11,279 nt of DNA, from contig CAJBMR010000128.1 of the NCBI GenBank assembly GCA_903954205.1, positions 1 to 11,279 on the forward strand, written 5' to 3'. The position numbers and the translations under genes were made by a program. This DNA comes from an uncultured bacterium (GTDB lineage Bacteria; Actinomycetota; Actinomycetes; S36-B12). The notes beneath the pieces were generated by a model. That model was not told the origin of the DNA. It did not search any database and saw nothing but the letters and a program-made list of their open reading frames with translations. Shown piece after piece: positions 1-6,394 of this stretch (its first letter is position 1; each line of letters begins with the position of its first letter).

Positions 1-1
1 C

Positions 2-196
2 ACGGCGACGGGTGCCCTCAACCAGGATGCCGGGCTCTCTCTCACGATCGACTGCCCCAAGCTCAAGGCCGTGAAGGTTGAGGCGTTCACCGCGTGGCGC
101 ACGGCCGTGGATGCCTGGGACCTTCAGTGCCGCGTCTCGGGCGATCGCACGGGTGCGCGCATCACGACCACGCTGACGGTCTCCCCCACATCATGA
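2..196 (+). CDS. 3' end of an unidentified protein (partial)
   Basis: Open from the left edge in the frame that ends at the TGA at 194-196, giving 64 visible residues. The start lies outside the window. The visible part is rich in Thr, Val and Ala with alternating hydrophobic residues, and looks like a beta-sandwich or Ig-like end. It has two cysteines (visible residues 18 and 43) that could form a disulfide in an exported protein. I see no membrane segment and no family motif. Its stop overlaps the ATG of the lyase gene (ATGA at 193-196), so the two are probably co-transcribed and translationally coupled. That suggests a shared extracellular or cell-surface role, but this is inference from position only. 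I do not recognise the family. Confidence 0.6.
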   Translation, partial: TATGALNQDAGLSLTIDCPKLKAVKVEAFTAWRTAVDAWDLQCRVSGDRTGARITTTLTVSPTS

Positions 197-1929
197 GGCG
201 CACGATGATCGCCGCCACATGCGCGGCACTCCTCGCGTCCCTAGCCCTCACGTCGCCCGTCGGGGCAGCGCGCTCGGGTGAGTTGCCGCGGATCTGCTCC
301 GAGGAGGAGACTGGGGCGCGCCAATGGGGGGCAGACCTCACGCGGCTCGTCAGCGACGGCATCGTCTCTCTCGACTCTCGCGAACTTACCGTGCGTGGTG
401 AGGCCGCACAGTGGCGGCTGTGGGATCACGCCGACCCCGCGTTCTCGACGAGCTTCCACGCGATGTCGTGGCTCGTGCCGGGTCTGCGTCAGGGGGCGCC
501 GGTGGTCGACATCCTCCTGGAGCGCGATGCGGCCATCCCGGACCCGGGCTACTTGGCCGGCTCGGATGCTCTCAAGGAGACGGGCTGGACGCCGGGCATC
601 ATCCGCTTGCGCATGGGCGTGGTCTCCTGCCTGTACGTCGCCACCGGTGATGAGCGACTCGTCCCTGTCATGGACCGACTGGTTGCCGCCAACCTCGATC
701 CCTATCGCTATAGAGGCGCGCCGCTCAACAAGCCCCACAACCAGGGCACCCTGGCCAACATGTCGCTGCTTGAAGCAGCGCGCCTCTTCGATCACCCGGA
801 GTGGCGCGAGGCGGCCATCCGCAGGTTCGAGGCTGACGCCCGCACGGTCTTTGATGCATGCGGCATGACCGCAGAGCAGTCCACGCTGTACCACCGCCTC
901 AATGTCACCCTCTGGCGGCGCACACTCGTGCAGGTCGGGACCGAGGTCGATGCAGGGGTCGACATGGCAGCGGTGGTCCGTCAAGCAGCACTCGCGACAT
1001 GGAAGCTCACGCGCCCCGACGGCGTCCTCGATGCCATCGGCACGGGCAACCGCGTGTCGATTACTGCATCGTCCCTGGGCCTTGAGGATGACACGGAGAT
1101 GCCCGCGCGGCTCTATTGCGCAGATCTCGGATGGGCAGCCAATCGCTCCTCCTGGGACGACACCGCGACCCACTACGTGCTGCGGTTCGGCCCCCGGCCG
1201 GCGCAGCACGGTCATGAGGATCGTGGAGCACTCACCTGGTTTACCCAAGGCGTGCCCGTCTTCGCGGATCGCGGTGTCTTCGACCGCTCGCGTGGGCAGA
1301 GGTGGAAGTGGGCGCAATCCGCCCAGGCTCACTCCACCTTCCACGGCATCGGCGCCACCTGGAGGCGCCCATTCACGGCGGAGTACGCGCGCGTCGGCGA
1401 CACCGATACCTACCGCGTGGAGACCTCCTATCGGCGCACCAGTCTCGAGCGCGTCTTCACCATCCCGCTACCCGTCGACGACACCGAGTCCGTCCTTCAA
1501 GTCGCTGATATCGGGCGGTCCAACATCGACCGCCAGTGGTACCAACGCTGGCAGCTTGCTGAGGGCTGGCTCCCTCTGGAGCGCACGACGGCATGGGAGC
1601 CGGCCGCCTTCCACGCCGAGTCGGGGCTCTACCTCTACGGTTCATGTCGCTCGGGTCACTACATGCGCATGTCGGTCGCGGAGGTCGAGACCTTCCCGGC
1701 CTGGCGCGTGGCTAAGCCCGCGTATGCGCTGGAGTGCGGCGTCCTGGCCAAGGAGGTGCGGCTCGAGACCCTCTGGGTGGTGAGCCCGGTGGAGGGCACG
1801 CTCACCTGGAATGCGCTCACGGGCGAGTACGCCGTATCCCCACCTGCACCGATCGAACCGGTCGATCCGATCGAACCCACCGATCCGATTGCGCCGGTCG
1901 ATCCGGCGCCACCACTAGACGCCACTTAG
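193..1929 (+). CDS. Exported heparinase II/III-like polysaccharide lyase
   Basis: 578 aa. Residues 1-26 form a Sec signal peptide: RR n-region, Ala/Leu core, and a cleavage site near VGA-A at 23-26. About 45-270 is helical and matches the alpha/alpha-toroid half of heparinase II/III and alginate-lyase families, with a PHNQG stretch at 181-185 and the Tyr-His pair Y233-H234. From about 325 to 545 lies the beta-sandwich half, holding the family hallmark H339-G-H341 followed by a Gly-Val-Pro-Val-x-x-D turn, and H380 in the AHSTFH stretch. Such enzymes cleave uronic-acid polysaccharides by beta-elimination; the substrate here cannot be read from sequence. Residues 551-578 are a Pro/Asp-rich tail with three hexapeptide repeats and no LPXTG anchor. 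The start at 193 is preferred because it gives a charged n-region and an ATGA overlap. ATG 205 has a GAGG 6 nt upstream but would lose both arginines. The longer frame from 94 has no family support. Confidence is high for the fold and low for the substrate. Confidence 0.8.
   Translation: MRRTMIAATCAALLASLALTSPVGAARSGELPRICSEEETGARQWGADLTRLVSDGIVSLDSRELTVRGEAAQWRLWDHADPAFSTSFHAMSWLVPGLRQGAPVVDILLERDAAIPDPGYLAGSDALKETGWTPGIIRLRMGVVSCLYVATGDERLVPVMDRLVAANLDPYRYRGAPLNKPHNQGTLANMSLLEAARLFDHPEWREAAIRRFEADARTVFDACGMTAEQSTLYHRLNVTLWRRTLVQVGTEVDAGVDMAAVVRQAALATWKLTRPDGVLDAIGTGNRVSITASSLGLEDDTEMPARLYCADLGWAANRSSWDDTATHYVLRFGPRPAQHGHEDRGALTWFTQGVPVFADRGVFDRSRGQRWKWAQSAQAHSTFHGIGATWRRPFTAEYARVGDTDTYRVETSYRRTSLERVFTIPLPVDDTESVLQVADIGRSNIDRQWYQRWQLAEGWLPLERTTAWEPAAFHAESGLYLYGSCRSGHYMRMSVAEVETFPAWRVAKPAYALECGVLAKEVRLETLWVVSPVEGTLTWNALTGEYAVSPPAPIEPVDPIEPTDPIAPVDPAPPLDAT
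1849..1902 (+). repeat. Three tandem 18-bp coding repeats (PI-x-P-x-D)
   Basis: Three in-frame 18-bp units encode PIEPVD, PIEPTD and PIAPVD (lyase residues 553-570) and run into a further Pro-rich end. The units differ at several bases, including the Glu/Ala and Val/Thr codons, so this is an aged or selected repeat rather than a fresh duplication. Similar Pro/acidic repeats are common as extended spacers in secreted Gram-positive proteins. A spacer or wall-contact role is inference. Confidence 0.75.
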
Positions 1930-1955
1930 CCGCGATTTCGTCCCTCGGAACGCGG
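1930..1955. terminator. Weak hairpin between convergent genes
   Basis: The 55-bp gap between the lyase stop and the stop of the DUF6941-like gene begins with an inverted repeat, CCGCG (1930-1934) and CGCGG (1951-1955), around a 16-nt loop that can add only one A-T and two G-T pairs after a mismatch. No T-tract follows on either strand. Its place between two convergent operons fits a terminator, but the structure is weak. Nothing else is visible up to 1984. Confidence 0.2.
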
Positions 1956-1984
1956 TTATCGGGCGTCTTGAGGCCGGGCTGACG

Positions 1985-2452
1985 TCAGAGGGAGAAGTCG
2001 GCGGGTCCAGCAGGCGGCGGAGCCTGTACGGCGCCGGGGAATTGCACGCGGAACGACACATTGCGCGCGCTGCCGCCCTCGTCGTCGCCGATGTAGGCGC
2101 GGACGACGTAGCCACCGGGGCGGCCGAACTGCACCTCGCCGCTCACCGCGAGCACGCTGCGCAGGTCGGCTCCGGGAGTCGCACCTGCGGGACGCCCTGC
2201 CTCGACACTGCCCTCGACGGCGAAGAGCTGCTCGCCGTCCTCGTGCTCCACGCTGATGGTGAGCGGGTAGTTGCGGTTGGTCTCGTTCCAGCCGATGGTG
2301 ATGCTCACGCCGATGCCGAGGTGGAGCATGCCGAGGTTGCCCTCGCCATCGATGGGCTGCTCGAGGTCGGTCCACCCCGCGCCCTGGAGATAGAGCAGGC
2401 CGTTGACGGCCTCAGCGTGGTGGGCGAGGGTCACGTATTCGATCTGCGGCAT
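1985..2452 (-). CDS. Conserved hypothetical protein, DUF6941-like
   Basis: 155 aa, no signal peptide and no membrane segment, so probably cytosolic. The N-terminus (YVTLAHHAEAVNGLLYLQGAGW, residues 6-27) with a following WNETNR (55-60), an E-x-GRP-x-G turn (84-90) and a beta-rich middle resembles, from memory, the actinobacterial family DUF6941, which has no known function. The fold looks all-beta, and the last 15 residues are Pro/Ala-rich and probably disordered. It starts 14 bp downstream of the aminotransferase stop on the same strand and is probably the last gene of the ribose cluster. No good Shine-Dalgarno sequence is visible, so it may depend on read-through or re-initiation. An out-of-frame ATG lies at 2460-2458 on the same strand. 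A link to sugar or amino-acid metabolism would rest on position only. Confidence 0.7.
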   Translation of the reverse strand: MPQIEYVTLAHHAEAVNGLLYLQGAGWTDLEQPIDGEGNLGMLHLGIGVSITIGWNETNRNYPLTISVEHEDGEQLFAVEGSVEAGRPAGATPGADLRSVLAVSGEVQFGRPGGYVVRAYIGDDEGGSARNVSFRVQFPGAVQAPPPAGPADFSL

Positions 2453-2466
2453 CGGACCATGGTGCC

Positions 2467-3630
2467 CTATCGCAGCGCCGCCAGGCGGTCGAGGGCCTCG
2501 TGCAGCACCTCCGGGCGCTTGCAGTAGGCCCAGCGCAGGGAGCGCTCCCCGACCCCGGCGTGATCGCAGAAGACCTGAAGCGGGATCGCCACAACGCCGG
2601 CCCGATGGGGGAGCTCCCGGGCGGCGGTGAGTGCGTCGGGGTAGTCCGAGAGCGGCCCCAGGTCGGTCGTGAGGAAGTAGGTGCCCTCGGACTCCACCGC
2701 GTTGAAGCCGAGGTCACGCAGCCCGGCGGTGAGGATGTCGCGCTGCTCCTGAAGCCCGTGCCGAAAGTTCTCGAAGTAGGAGTCGGGCATGCGCAGGGCG
2801 TGAGCGATGGCGTACTGGAAGGGACCACCCGAGACGAAGGACAGGTGCTGGCGCACGGCGCGCACCGCGCGGATGAGATCGGTAGGACCGGTCGCCCAGC
2901 CGACCTTCCAGCCCGTGAAGGAGAAGGACTTGCCCGCACTCCCGATGGTGACCGTGCGCTCGGCCATGCCCGGCAGCGTGGCGATCGGCACATGCGGGTG
3001 GCCGTCGTACCAGAGGTGCTCGTAGGCCTCGTCGGAGATGACGATGAGATCGCGCTCGATCGCGAGGTCGGCGATGGCCTGCAATTCCTCGCGTGTGAAG
3101 ACCACGCCGGTGGGGTTGTGCGGGGTGTTGAGCAGGATCAGCCGGGTGCGGTCGGTGACGGCTGCGCGCAGGGCATCGATGTCGGGGCGGAAGGCGGGCG
3201 GGCGGAGCGGCACGCTGACCCGTGTGGCGTTGGCCAAGGCGATGCCTACGGCGTAGATGTCGAACCAAGGCTCGAAGACGATGACCTCGTCACCCTGATC
3301 GCACAGTGCGAGCAGGGCCGACTGGATGGCCTCCGACGCGCCCGTGGTGACGACGACATCCGTCGCGGGATCGATCGACAGCCCGTAGAAGCGCTGCTGA
3401 TGCTCGGCGATCGCCGTGCGCAGATCAGGCAGGCCGTGCACGGGCGGGTACTGGTTGCCCTTGCCCTCGGCTATCGCGGCGCGCGCGACCATCTTGATCT
3501 CATCGGGCCCGTCGGTGTCAGGGAAGCCCTGGCCGAGATTGATCGCACCCGTCTCGGCGGCGATGGTCGACATCTCGCCGAAGATAGAGGTCGCGTAGGG
3601 CTCCATGCGCGGCACCAGGGTGCGCTTCAT
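2467..3630 (-). CDS. PLP-dependent aminotransferase, class I/II (DapC / methionine aminotransferase type)
   Basis: 387 aa, a normal length for a fold-type I aminotransferase. Landmarks in order: NLGQGFPD at 31-38, NQYPP at 59-63, TTGASEAI at 95-102, the NTPHNPTG loop at 168-175, ISDEAYE at 198-204 (D200 binds the PLP ring nitrogen, Y203 the PLP oxygen), SAGK at 231-234 with K234 as the Schiff-base lysine, and R366 in LRWAYCK as the substrate carboxylate arginine. The whole pattern recalls mycobacterial DapC (N-succinyl-diaminopimelate aminotransferase, lysine and peptidoglycan synthesis), but kynurenine and methionine (MtnE/YbdL) aminotransferases share it, so the substrate is open. The ATG at 3630 lies 4 nt after the rbsD stop, with only a weak GGGG upstream, which points to translational coupling. 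An in-frame ATG at 3606 is possible. The reading frame is open for 66 more codons upstream, but those lie antisense-like inside rbsD and are not conserved. Confidence 0.88.
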   Translation of the reverse strand: MKRTLVPRMEPYATSIFGEMSTIAAETGAINLGQGFPDTDGPDEIKMVARAAIAEGKGNQYPPVHGLPDLRTAIAEHQQRFYGLSIDPATDVVVTTGASEAIQSALLALCDQGDEVIVFEPWFDIYAVGIALANATRVSVPLRPPAFRPDIDALRAAVTDRTRLILLNTPHNPTGVVFTREELQAIADLAIERDLIVISDEAYEHLWYDGHPHVPIATLPGMAERTVTIGSAGKSFSFTGWKVGWATGPTDLIRAVRAVRQHLSFVSGGPFQYAIAHALRMPDSYFENFRHGLQEQRDILTAGLRDLGFNAVESEGTYFLTTDLGPLSDYPDALTAARELPHRAGVVAIPLQVFCDHAGVGERSLRWAYCKRPEVLHEALDRLAALR

Positions 3631-3634
3631 GTGA

Positions 3635-4012
3635 TCAGCCCCAGCGCAGGATGACGTTGCTGTAGGGCACCGGGTCACCGGTGTGGACGATGCCGAGGCA
3701 GCGCCCCACCTCCGCCTTGAAGTCGACGTGCGGGATCCACTCCACGGGCAGCTCGCCGAGGTGCGAGAGGTAATCGGCCTGCGTCGATGCATCGACGTGC
3801 TGGCGGAACTCATCGGCCATGACGACACTGCTCACCTCGTGCTCGGCGAGGATCAGGTCGACGAGGTCGGGGATGGTCGGCAGCCCGCGGCGGACGATGA
3901 GATCGACCGTTTCGACGTCGGGGTACGTCGGGAACGGCGCGTCCAGCACCGCGATCGCATTGGCGTGCCGGAAGCGGGCGAGCAGCGAGGCAAGCTGCGG
4001 ATGCCAGATCAC
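3635..4012 (-). CDS. rbsD: RbsD/FucU-family sugar mutarotase (D-ribose pyranase)
   Basis: 125 aa, slightly shorter than the 139-aa E. coli RbsD. The family converts beta-pyranose to beta-furanose ribose, the form that ribokinase uses, in the cytosol as a ring-shaped oligomer. Catalytic positions align with a constant offset near the N-terminus: H16 and D24 (E. coli H20 and D28), then H95 in the PHVDFK segment (E. coli THEQFK) and the C-terminal TGDPVPYSNVIL at 111-122, matching the SGECSPYANIIL segment with Y117 and N119. The GTG start at 4012 overlaps the rbsK stop as GTGA, with a GGAGGA only 3 nt upstream, so the gene is coupled to rbsK. The pairing with rbsK supports ribose over fucose. 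The loop after the N-terminal half is poorly conserved and carries a 16-bp DNA palindrome. Confidence 0.85.
   Translation of the reverse strand: MIWHPQLASLLARFRHANAIAVLDAPFPTYPDVETVDLIVRRGLPTIPDLVDLILAEHEVSSVVMADEFRQHVDASTQADYLSHLGELPVEWIPHVDFKAEVGRCLGIVHTGDPVPYSNVILRWG
3782..3797. repeat. Perfect 16-bp palindrome inside rbsD
   Basis: CGTCGATGCATCGACG reads the same on both strands over all 16 bases. The flanking bases do not extend it. It lies in the coding sequence of rbsD, in the poorly conserved loop around residues 72-77 (HVDAST). Its size and symmetry match what a dimeric repressor would bind, but no regulator is encoded nearby and GC-rich coding DNA makes CGTCGAT-type words common. 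A role is unproven. Confidence 0.5.
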
Positions 4013-4929
4013 GTGTCCTCCACTAGTCGGGTGATGGCTTCTGCCGTGGGCAGGGAAGGAGCCGCGCCCGCGATGGTGGTGGCGAGCGCCCCGGCGGCAC
4101 TCGCACGGCGCAGCGCCAACTCCCAGGGCAGGTCGTCCGCCAGGGCCGCGGCGAGCACCCCGCAGAACGCATCGCCAGCGGCCACCGTGTCGATCGCCGT
4201 GACGGGATAGGCCGGCGTGTGGCCCTCACCCTCAGGCGTCGACCAGACAGCACCCTCTGCGCCGAGTGTGACGATCGCGCTGCCTGCACCGAGATCGCGG
4301 AGTGCACGCGCAGCGGCGTACGCCGAGTCGATGCCGTCGACGTCGCGACCGGTGATCTGGCTCGCCTCATGCTCGTTGGCGATGACGATGTCGGTGACTT
4401 CGAGGATTCCCTCAGGGAGTCCCTCGGGGGGCACGGGTGCGGTGTTGAGCATGGTGCGCATGCCGGCGGAGTGCGCCGCACGAAGTGCGCCGAGCACAGC
4501 GACAGGCGGCACCTCAAGCGGTGCCAGCGCGATACGTGCGGGCGCGAGTCGCTGCACCTGCGCGGACGTGTAGTCAGAAGTGAGCCACCCATTGGCACCG
4601 GGGACCACCACGATCCGGTTCGCGCCGCTCGCGTCGACCTCGATGAGCGCGGTCCCGCTCGGACCTTCGACGTCGGCGACGGCGGAGAGGTCAAGCCCCT
4701 CCGCACCGAGCTCCGCGCGCATCCAGGCACCGCCATCGTCGGTGCCGACGGCTCCGACGAGCGCGACCTGACCGCCGGCGCGGGCTGCGGCGAGGGCCTG
4801 ATTGAGCCCCTTGCCGCCGAGGTGACGCTCGAGGGCGTGGCCCATCACGGTCTCTCCGGTGCCCGGCATTCGGGCGACACGTACGACGAGATCGACGTTG
4901 AGACTGCCGATACAGGCGACCGTAGGCAC
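4009..4929 (-). CDS. rbsK: Ribokinase (PfkB family)
   Basis: 306 aa from the GTG at 4929, the usual ribokinase length. It phosphorylates D-ribose at O5 with ATP. Visible motifs: the N-terminal GSLNVDLVVRV at 8-18 (ribose contact), PfkB signature 1 as GGKGLNQA at 38-45 (Leu where Ala is usual), NEHEA at 185-189 (the NXXE metal/phosphate motif), GAEGA at 223-227, and signature 2 as DTVAAGDAF at 247-255 with D253 as catalytic base. AAGD in place of GAGD is also seen in E. coli RbsK. The GTG start matches the conserved N-terminus exactly and sits 7 nt from a TAGCCT -10 element, fitting leaderless translation. An upstream in-frame ATG at 4962 would add 11 unconserved residues. The gene overlaps rbsD at its 3' end, which supports a ribose-use operon. 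Confidence 0.9.
   Translation of the reverse strand: MPTVACIGSLNVDLVVRVARMPGTGETVMGHALERHLGGKGLNQALAAARAGGQVALVGAVGTDDGGAWMRAELGAEGLDLSAVADVEGPSGTALIEVDASGANRIVVVPGANGWLTSDYTSAQVQRLAPARIALAPLEVPPVAVLGALRAAHSAGMRTMLNTAPVPPEGLPEGILEVTDIVIANEHEASQITGRDVDGIDSAYAAARALRDLGAGSAIVTLGAEGAVWSTPEGEGHTPAYPVTAIDTVAAGDAFCGVLAAALADDLPWELALRRASAAGALATTIAGAAPSLPTAEAITRLVEDT
4016..4021 (-). promoter_or_regulatory. Ribosome binding site of rbsD
   Basis: GGAGGA on the minus strand lies 3 nt before the GTG start of rbsD, inside the last codons of rbsK. The match to the 16S tail is strong but the spacing is short. Together with the GTGA overlap it supports coupled translation and fixes the GTG as start; there is no other candidate start near it. 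Confidence 0.6.
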
Positions 4930-4936
4930 GGGAGTG

Positions 4937-4942
4937 AGGCTA
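4937..4942 (-). promoter_or_regulatory. Predicted -10 element of rbsK (leaderless)
   Basis: TAGCCT on the minus strand fits the actinobacterial TANNNT -10 consensus and ends 7 nt before the rbsK GTG, so transcription would start at or next to the first codon. No convincing -35 is visible 17-19 nt upstream. The element lies within the 31-bp gap to the FGGY kinase gene, and a hypothetical -35 or upstream site would lie in the first codons of that kinase. Confidence 0.5.
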
Positions 4943-4949
4943 GCGCGGC

Positions 4950-4953
4950 AGGA
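4950..4953 (+). promoter_or_regulatory. Ribosome binding site of the FGGY kinase
   Basis: AGGA lies 7 nt before the ATG at 4961 and supports this start over the longer open frame that begins at 4859. It implies a short leader, so the kinase promoter must lie inside the 5' end of rbsK. TTGAGA (4898-4903) and TAGGCA (4923-4928) with a 19-bp spacer are the best but weak candidates. Confidence 0.5.
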
Positions 4954-4960
4954 TGTGCCC

Positions 4961-6394
4961 ATGCGTCGCGTCGTCGGGATCGACCTGGGTACCCAGTCGG
5001 TGAAGGTGGCCGTCGTCGACCCGGGCGGGAACGTCGTCTCCTCAGCGGTGCGCCCCTACCCCGTCGACTCAGTGCGGCCGGGATGGGCCGAAACGGATCC
5101 GCAGGCCTGGCTCACCGCGGCGCTCGATGCGGCGCGTGAAGCGCTCGCGGGAGCGGATGCGCCGCCCGACGCGATCGGCTTGAGCGGGCAGATGCACGGC
5201 GTCGTGCTCTGCGAGGCCGACGGCACCCCCGTGCGCCCGGCCATCATCTGGGCGGATACGCGCAGCGCTGCGGAGGCACGCCGCATCGCCGAGACTCTGG
5301 GCGATGCCGAACTCGCGCGCCTGGGGTCCGCACCTTTCCCCGGATTCGCAGGGGTGACCCTCGCGTGGATCGCCGCGCATGAGCCGGAGGCCCTGAGTCG
5401 CGCGCGCTGGGCACTCCAGGCCAAGGACTGGTTGCGCATGCAGCTCACCGGTGAGGTCGCGACCGACCCGTCCGATGCCAGCGGCACGCTCCTCTACGAC
5501 CTCGTCGCAGGCGCCTGGAGTCCTGCAGCCATGCAGGCATGCGGGGTGCGCCCGGATCTCCTGGCACCGGTCATCGCCTCGGACGCGATTGCGGGCACGG
5601 TAACGCGCATGGATTCACCGCTGGTGGGGCTGCCGGTGGCCACCGGCGGTGCCGATGCGGCCTGCGGCGTACACGGGCTTGGACTCGGACCCGGCGCGGG
5701 TGCCTTGGCGCTGGGCACCGGAGCACAATTGAGCAGCGTCATCGCGAGCCCCGACCCCGACGTGACGCTTCGCACGCACACCTTCGCTGCCGTAGGCCCG
5801 ATCGGCTCGGCCTATTACCGGCTCGCTGCCGTTCAGAGTGGCGGCCTTGCCTTGGAGCGTGCGCTCGCGTGGTTGGGGGCGAGTGTCGATGATGCACAGG
5901 CAGCACTCGCATTGGGCATCCAAGCGGACGACCCGATCTTCCTGCCGTTCGTCGCGGGCGAGCGGAGTCCCTATCTCGATCCGGGCCTGCGCGCATCGTG
6001 GCAGGGACTGTCGCTTGCGACGACGCGCGAGGCGATGCTGCGTTCGGTGCTCGAGGGGATGGCGTACGCCGTGGCTGCCGCCTATGCCGCCATCGTCGAG
6101 TCTGGGGCCTCTCCCGCCGCTCCGCTCACGACACTCGGGGGTGGGAGCCGCGACGCGGCTTACGTCGCCCTGCTCGCCAATGCCCTGGGCATCGCGCTAC
6201 GCCCGTCCTCGGTCGCCGACGCGACGGTCGTCGGGGCAACGCGCCTGGCGATGTCGGCGCTGGGCGAGGCGATGCCGCCCGTCGCCATCGCGACCCGTGG
6301 CATCGTGGAGCCAGGGGATGGCCGGATCGTGGCCGAGCGACAGGAGCGCTGGCGCCGAGCGGTCGCGAGGGACCGAGGGAGTGAGACCGAATGA
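4961..6394 (+). CDS. xylB: FGGY-family carbohydrate kinase, xylulokinase type
   Basis: 477 aa, typical of xylulokinase. The family phosphorylates D-xylulose to xylulose-5-P with ATP. Landmarks in order: GIDLGTQSVKV at 6-16 (ATP-binding start of the first FGGY domain), GLSGQMHGVVL at 73-83 (the QMHG motif of xylulokinases), IIWADTR at 95-101, DPSDASGTLLYDL at 169-181 (also xylulokinase-like), GGAD at 229-232 with D232 in the place of the catalytic base, LGTGAQ in the second domain, then ERSPYLDP, LEGMAYA and LGGGSRD further on. The sequence before residue 1 in the open frame is not conserved. It is head-to-head with rbsK and overlaps rpiB by ATGA. No xylose isomerase or transporter is in the window, so the true substrate could be another ketopentose; the symbol is by family likeness. 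Confidence 0.85.
   Translation: MRRVVGIDLGTQSVKVAVVDPGGNVVSSAVRPYPVDSVRPGWAETDPQAWLTAALDAAREALAGADAPPDAIGLSGQMHGVVLCEADGTPVRPAIIWADTRSAAEARRIAETLGDAELARLGSAPFPGFAGVTLAWIAAHEPEALSRARWALQAKDWLRMQLTGEVATDPSDASGTLLYDLVAGAWSPAAMQACGVRPDLLAPVIASDAIAGTVTRMDSPLVGLPVATGGADAACGVHGLGLGPGAGALALGTGAQLSSVIASPDPDVTLRTHTFAAVGPIGSAYYRLAAVQSGGLALERALAWLGASVDDAQAALALGIQADDPIFLPFVAGERSPYLDPGLRASWQGLSLATTREAMLRSVLEGMAYAVAAAYAAIVESGASPAAPLTTLGGGSRDAAYVALLANALGIALRPSSVADATVVGATRLAMSALGEAMPPVAIATRGIVEPGDGRIVAERQERWRRAVARDRGSETE
6375..6381 (+). promoter_or_regulatory. Ribosome binding site of rpiB
   Basis: GAGGGAG lies 9 nt before the ATG at 6391, inside the last codons of the FGGY kinase gene. Along with the ATGA overlap it supports the start and translation coupled to the kinase. 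Confidence 0.5.

Noticed and set aside
241..1344. Long minus-strand open frame (367 codons) opposite the lyase
   Set aside because: It mirrors the lyase codon pattern, has no recognisable domain and no RBS or operon context; a shadow frame.
1979..1988. 10-bp palindrome CTGACGTCAG at the stop of the DUF6941-like gene
   Set aside because: Ten-base palindromes are expected several times in 11 kb by chance, and it lies at a 3' end with no promoter.
2500..3654. Long open frame (384 codons) on the plus strand opposite the aminotransferase
   Set aside because: It is antisense to a gene with all class I/II aminotransferase motifs, its protein shows no family motif, and its openness follows from GC-rich codon use on the other strand.
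4859..4960. 34-codon upstream extension of the FGGY kinase
   Set aside because: The extension overlaps rbsK antisense and is Thr/Arg-rich without conservation, whereas MRRVVGIDLGT at 4961 is the normal FGGY start with an AGGA 7 nt upstream.
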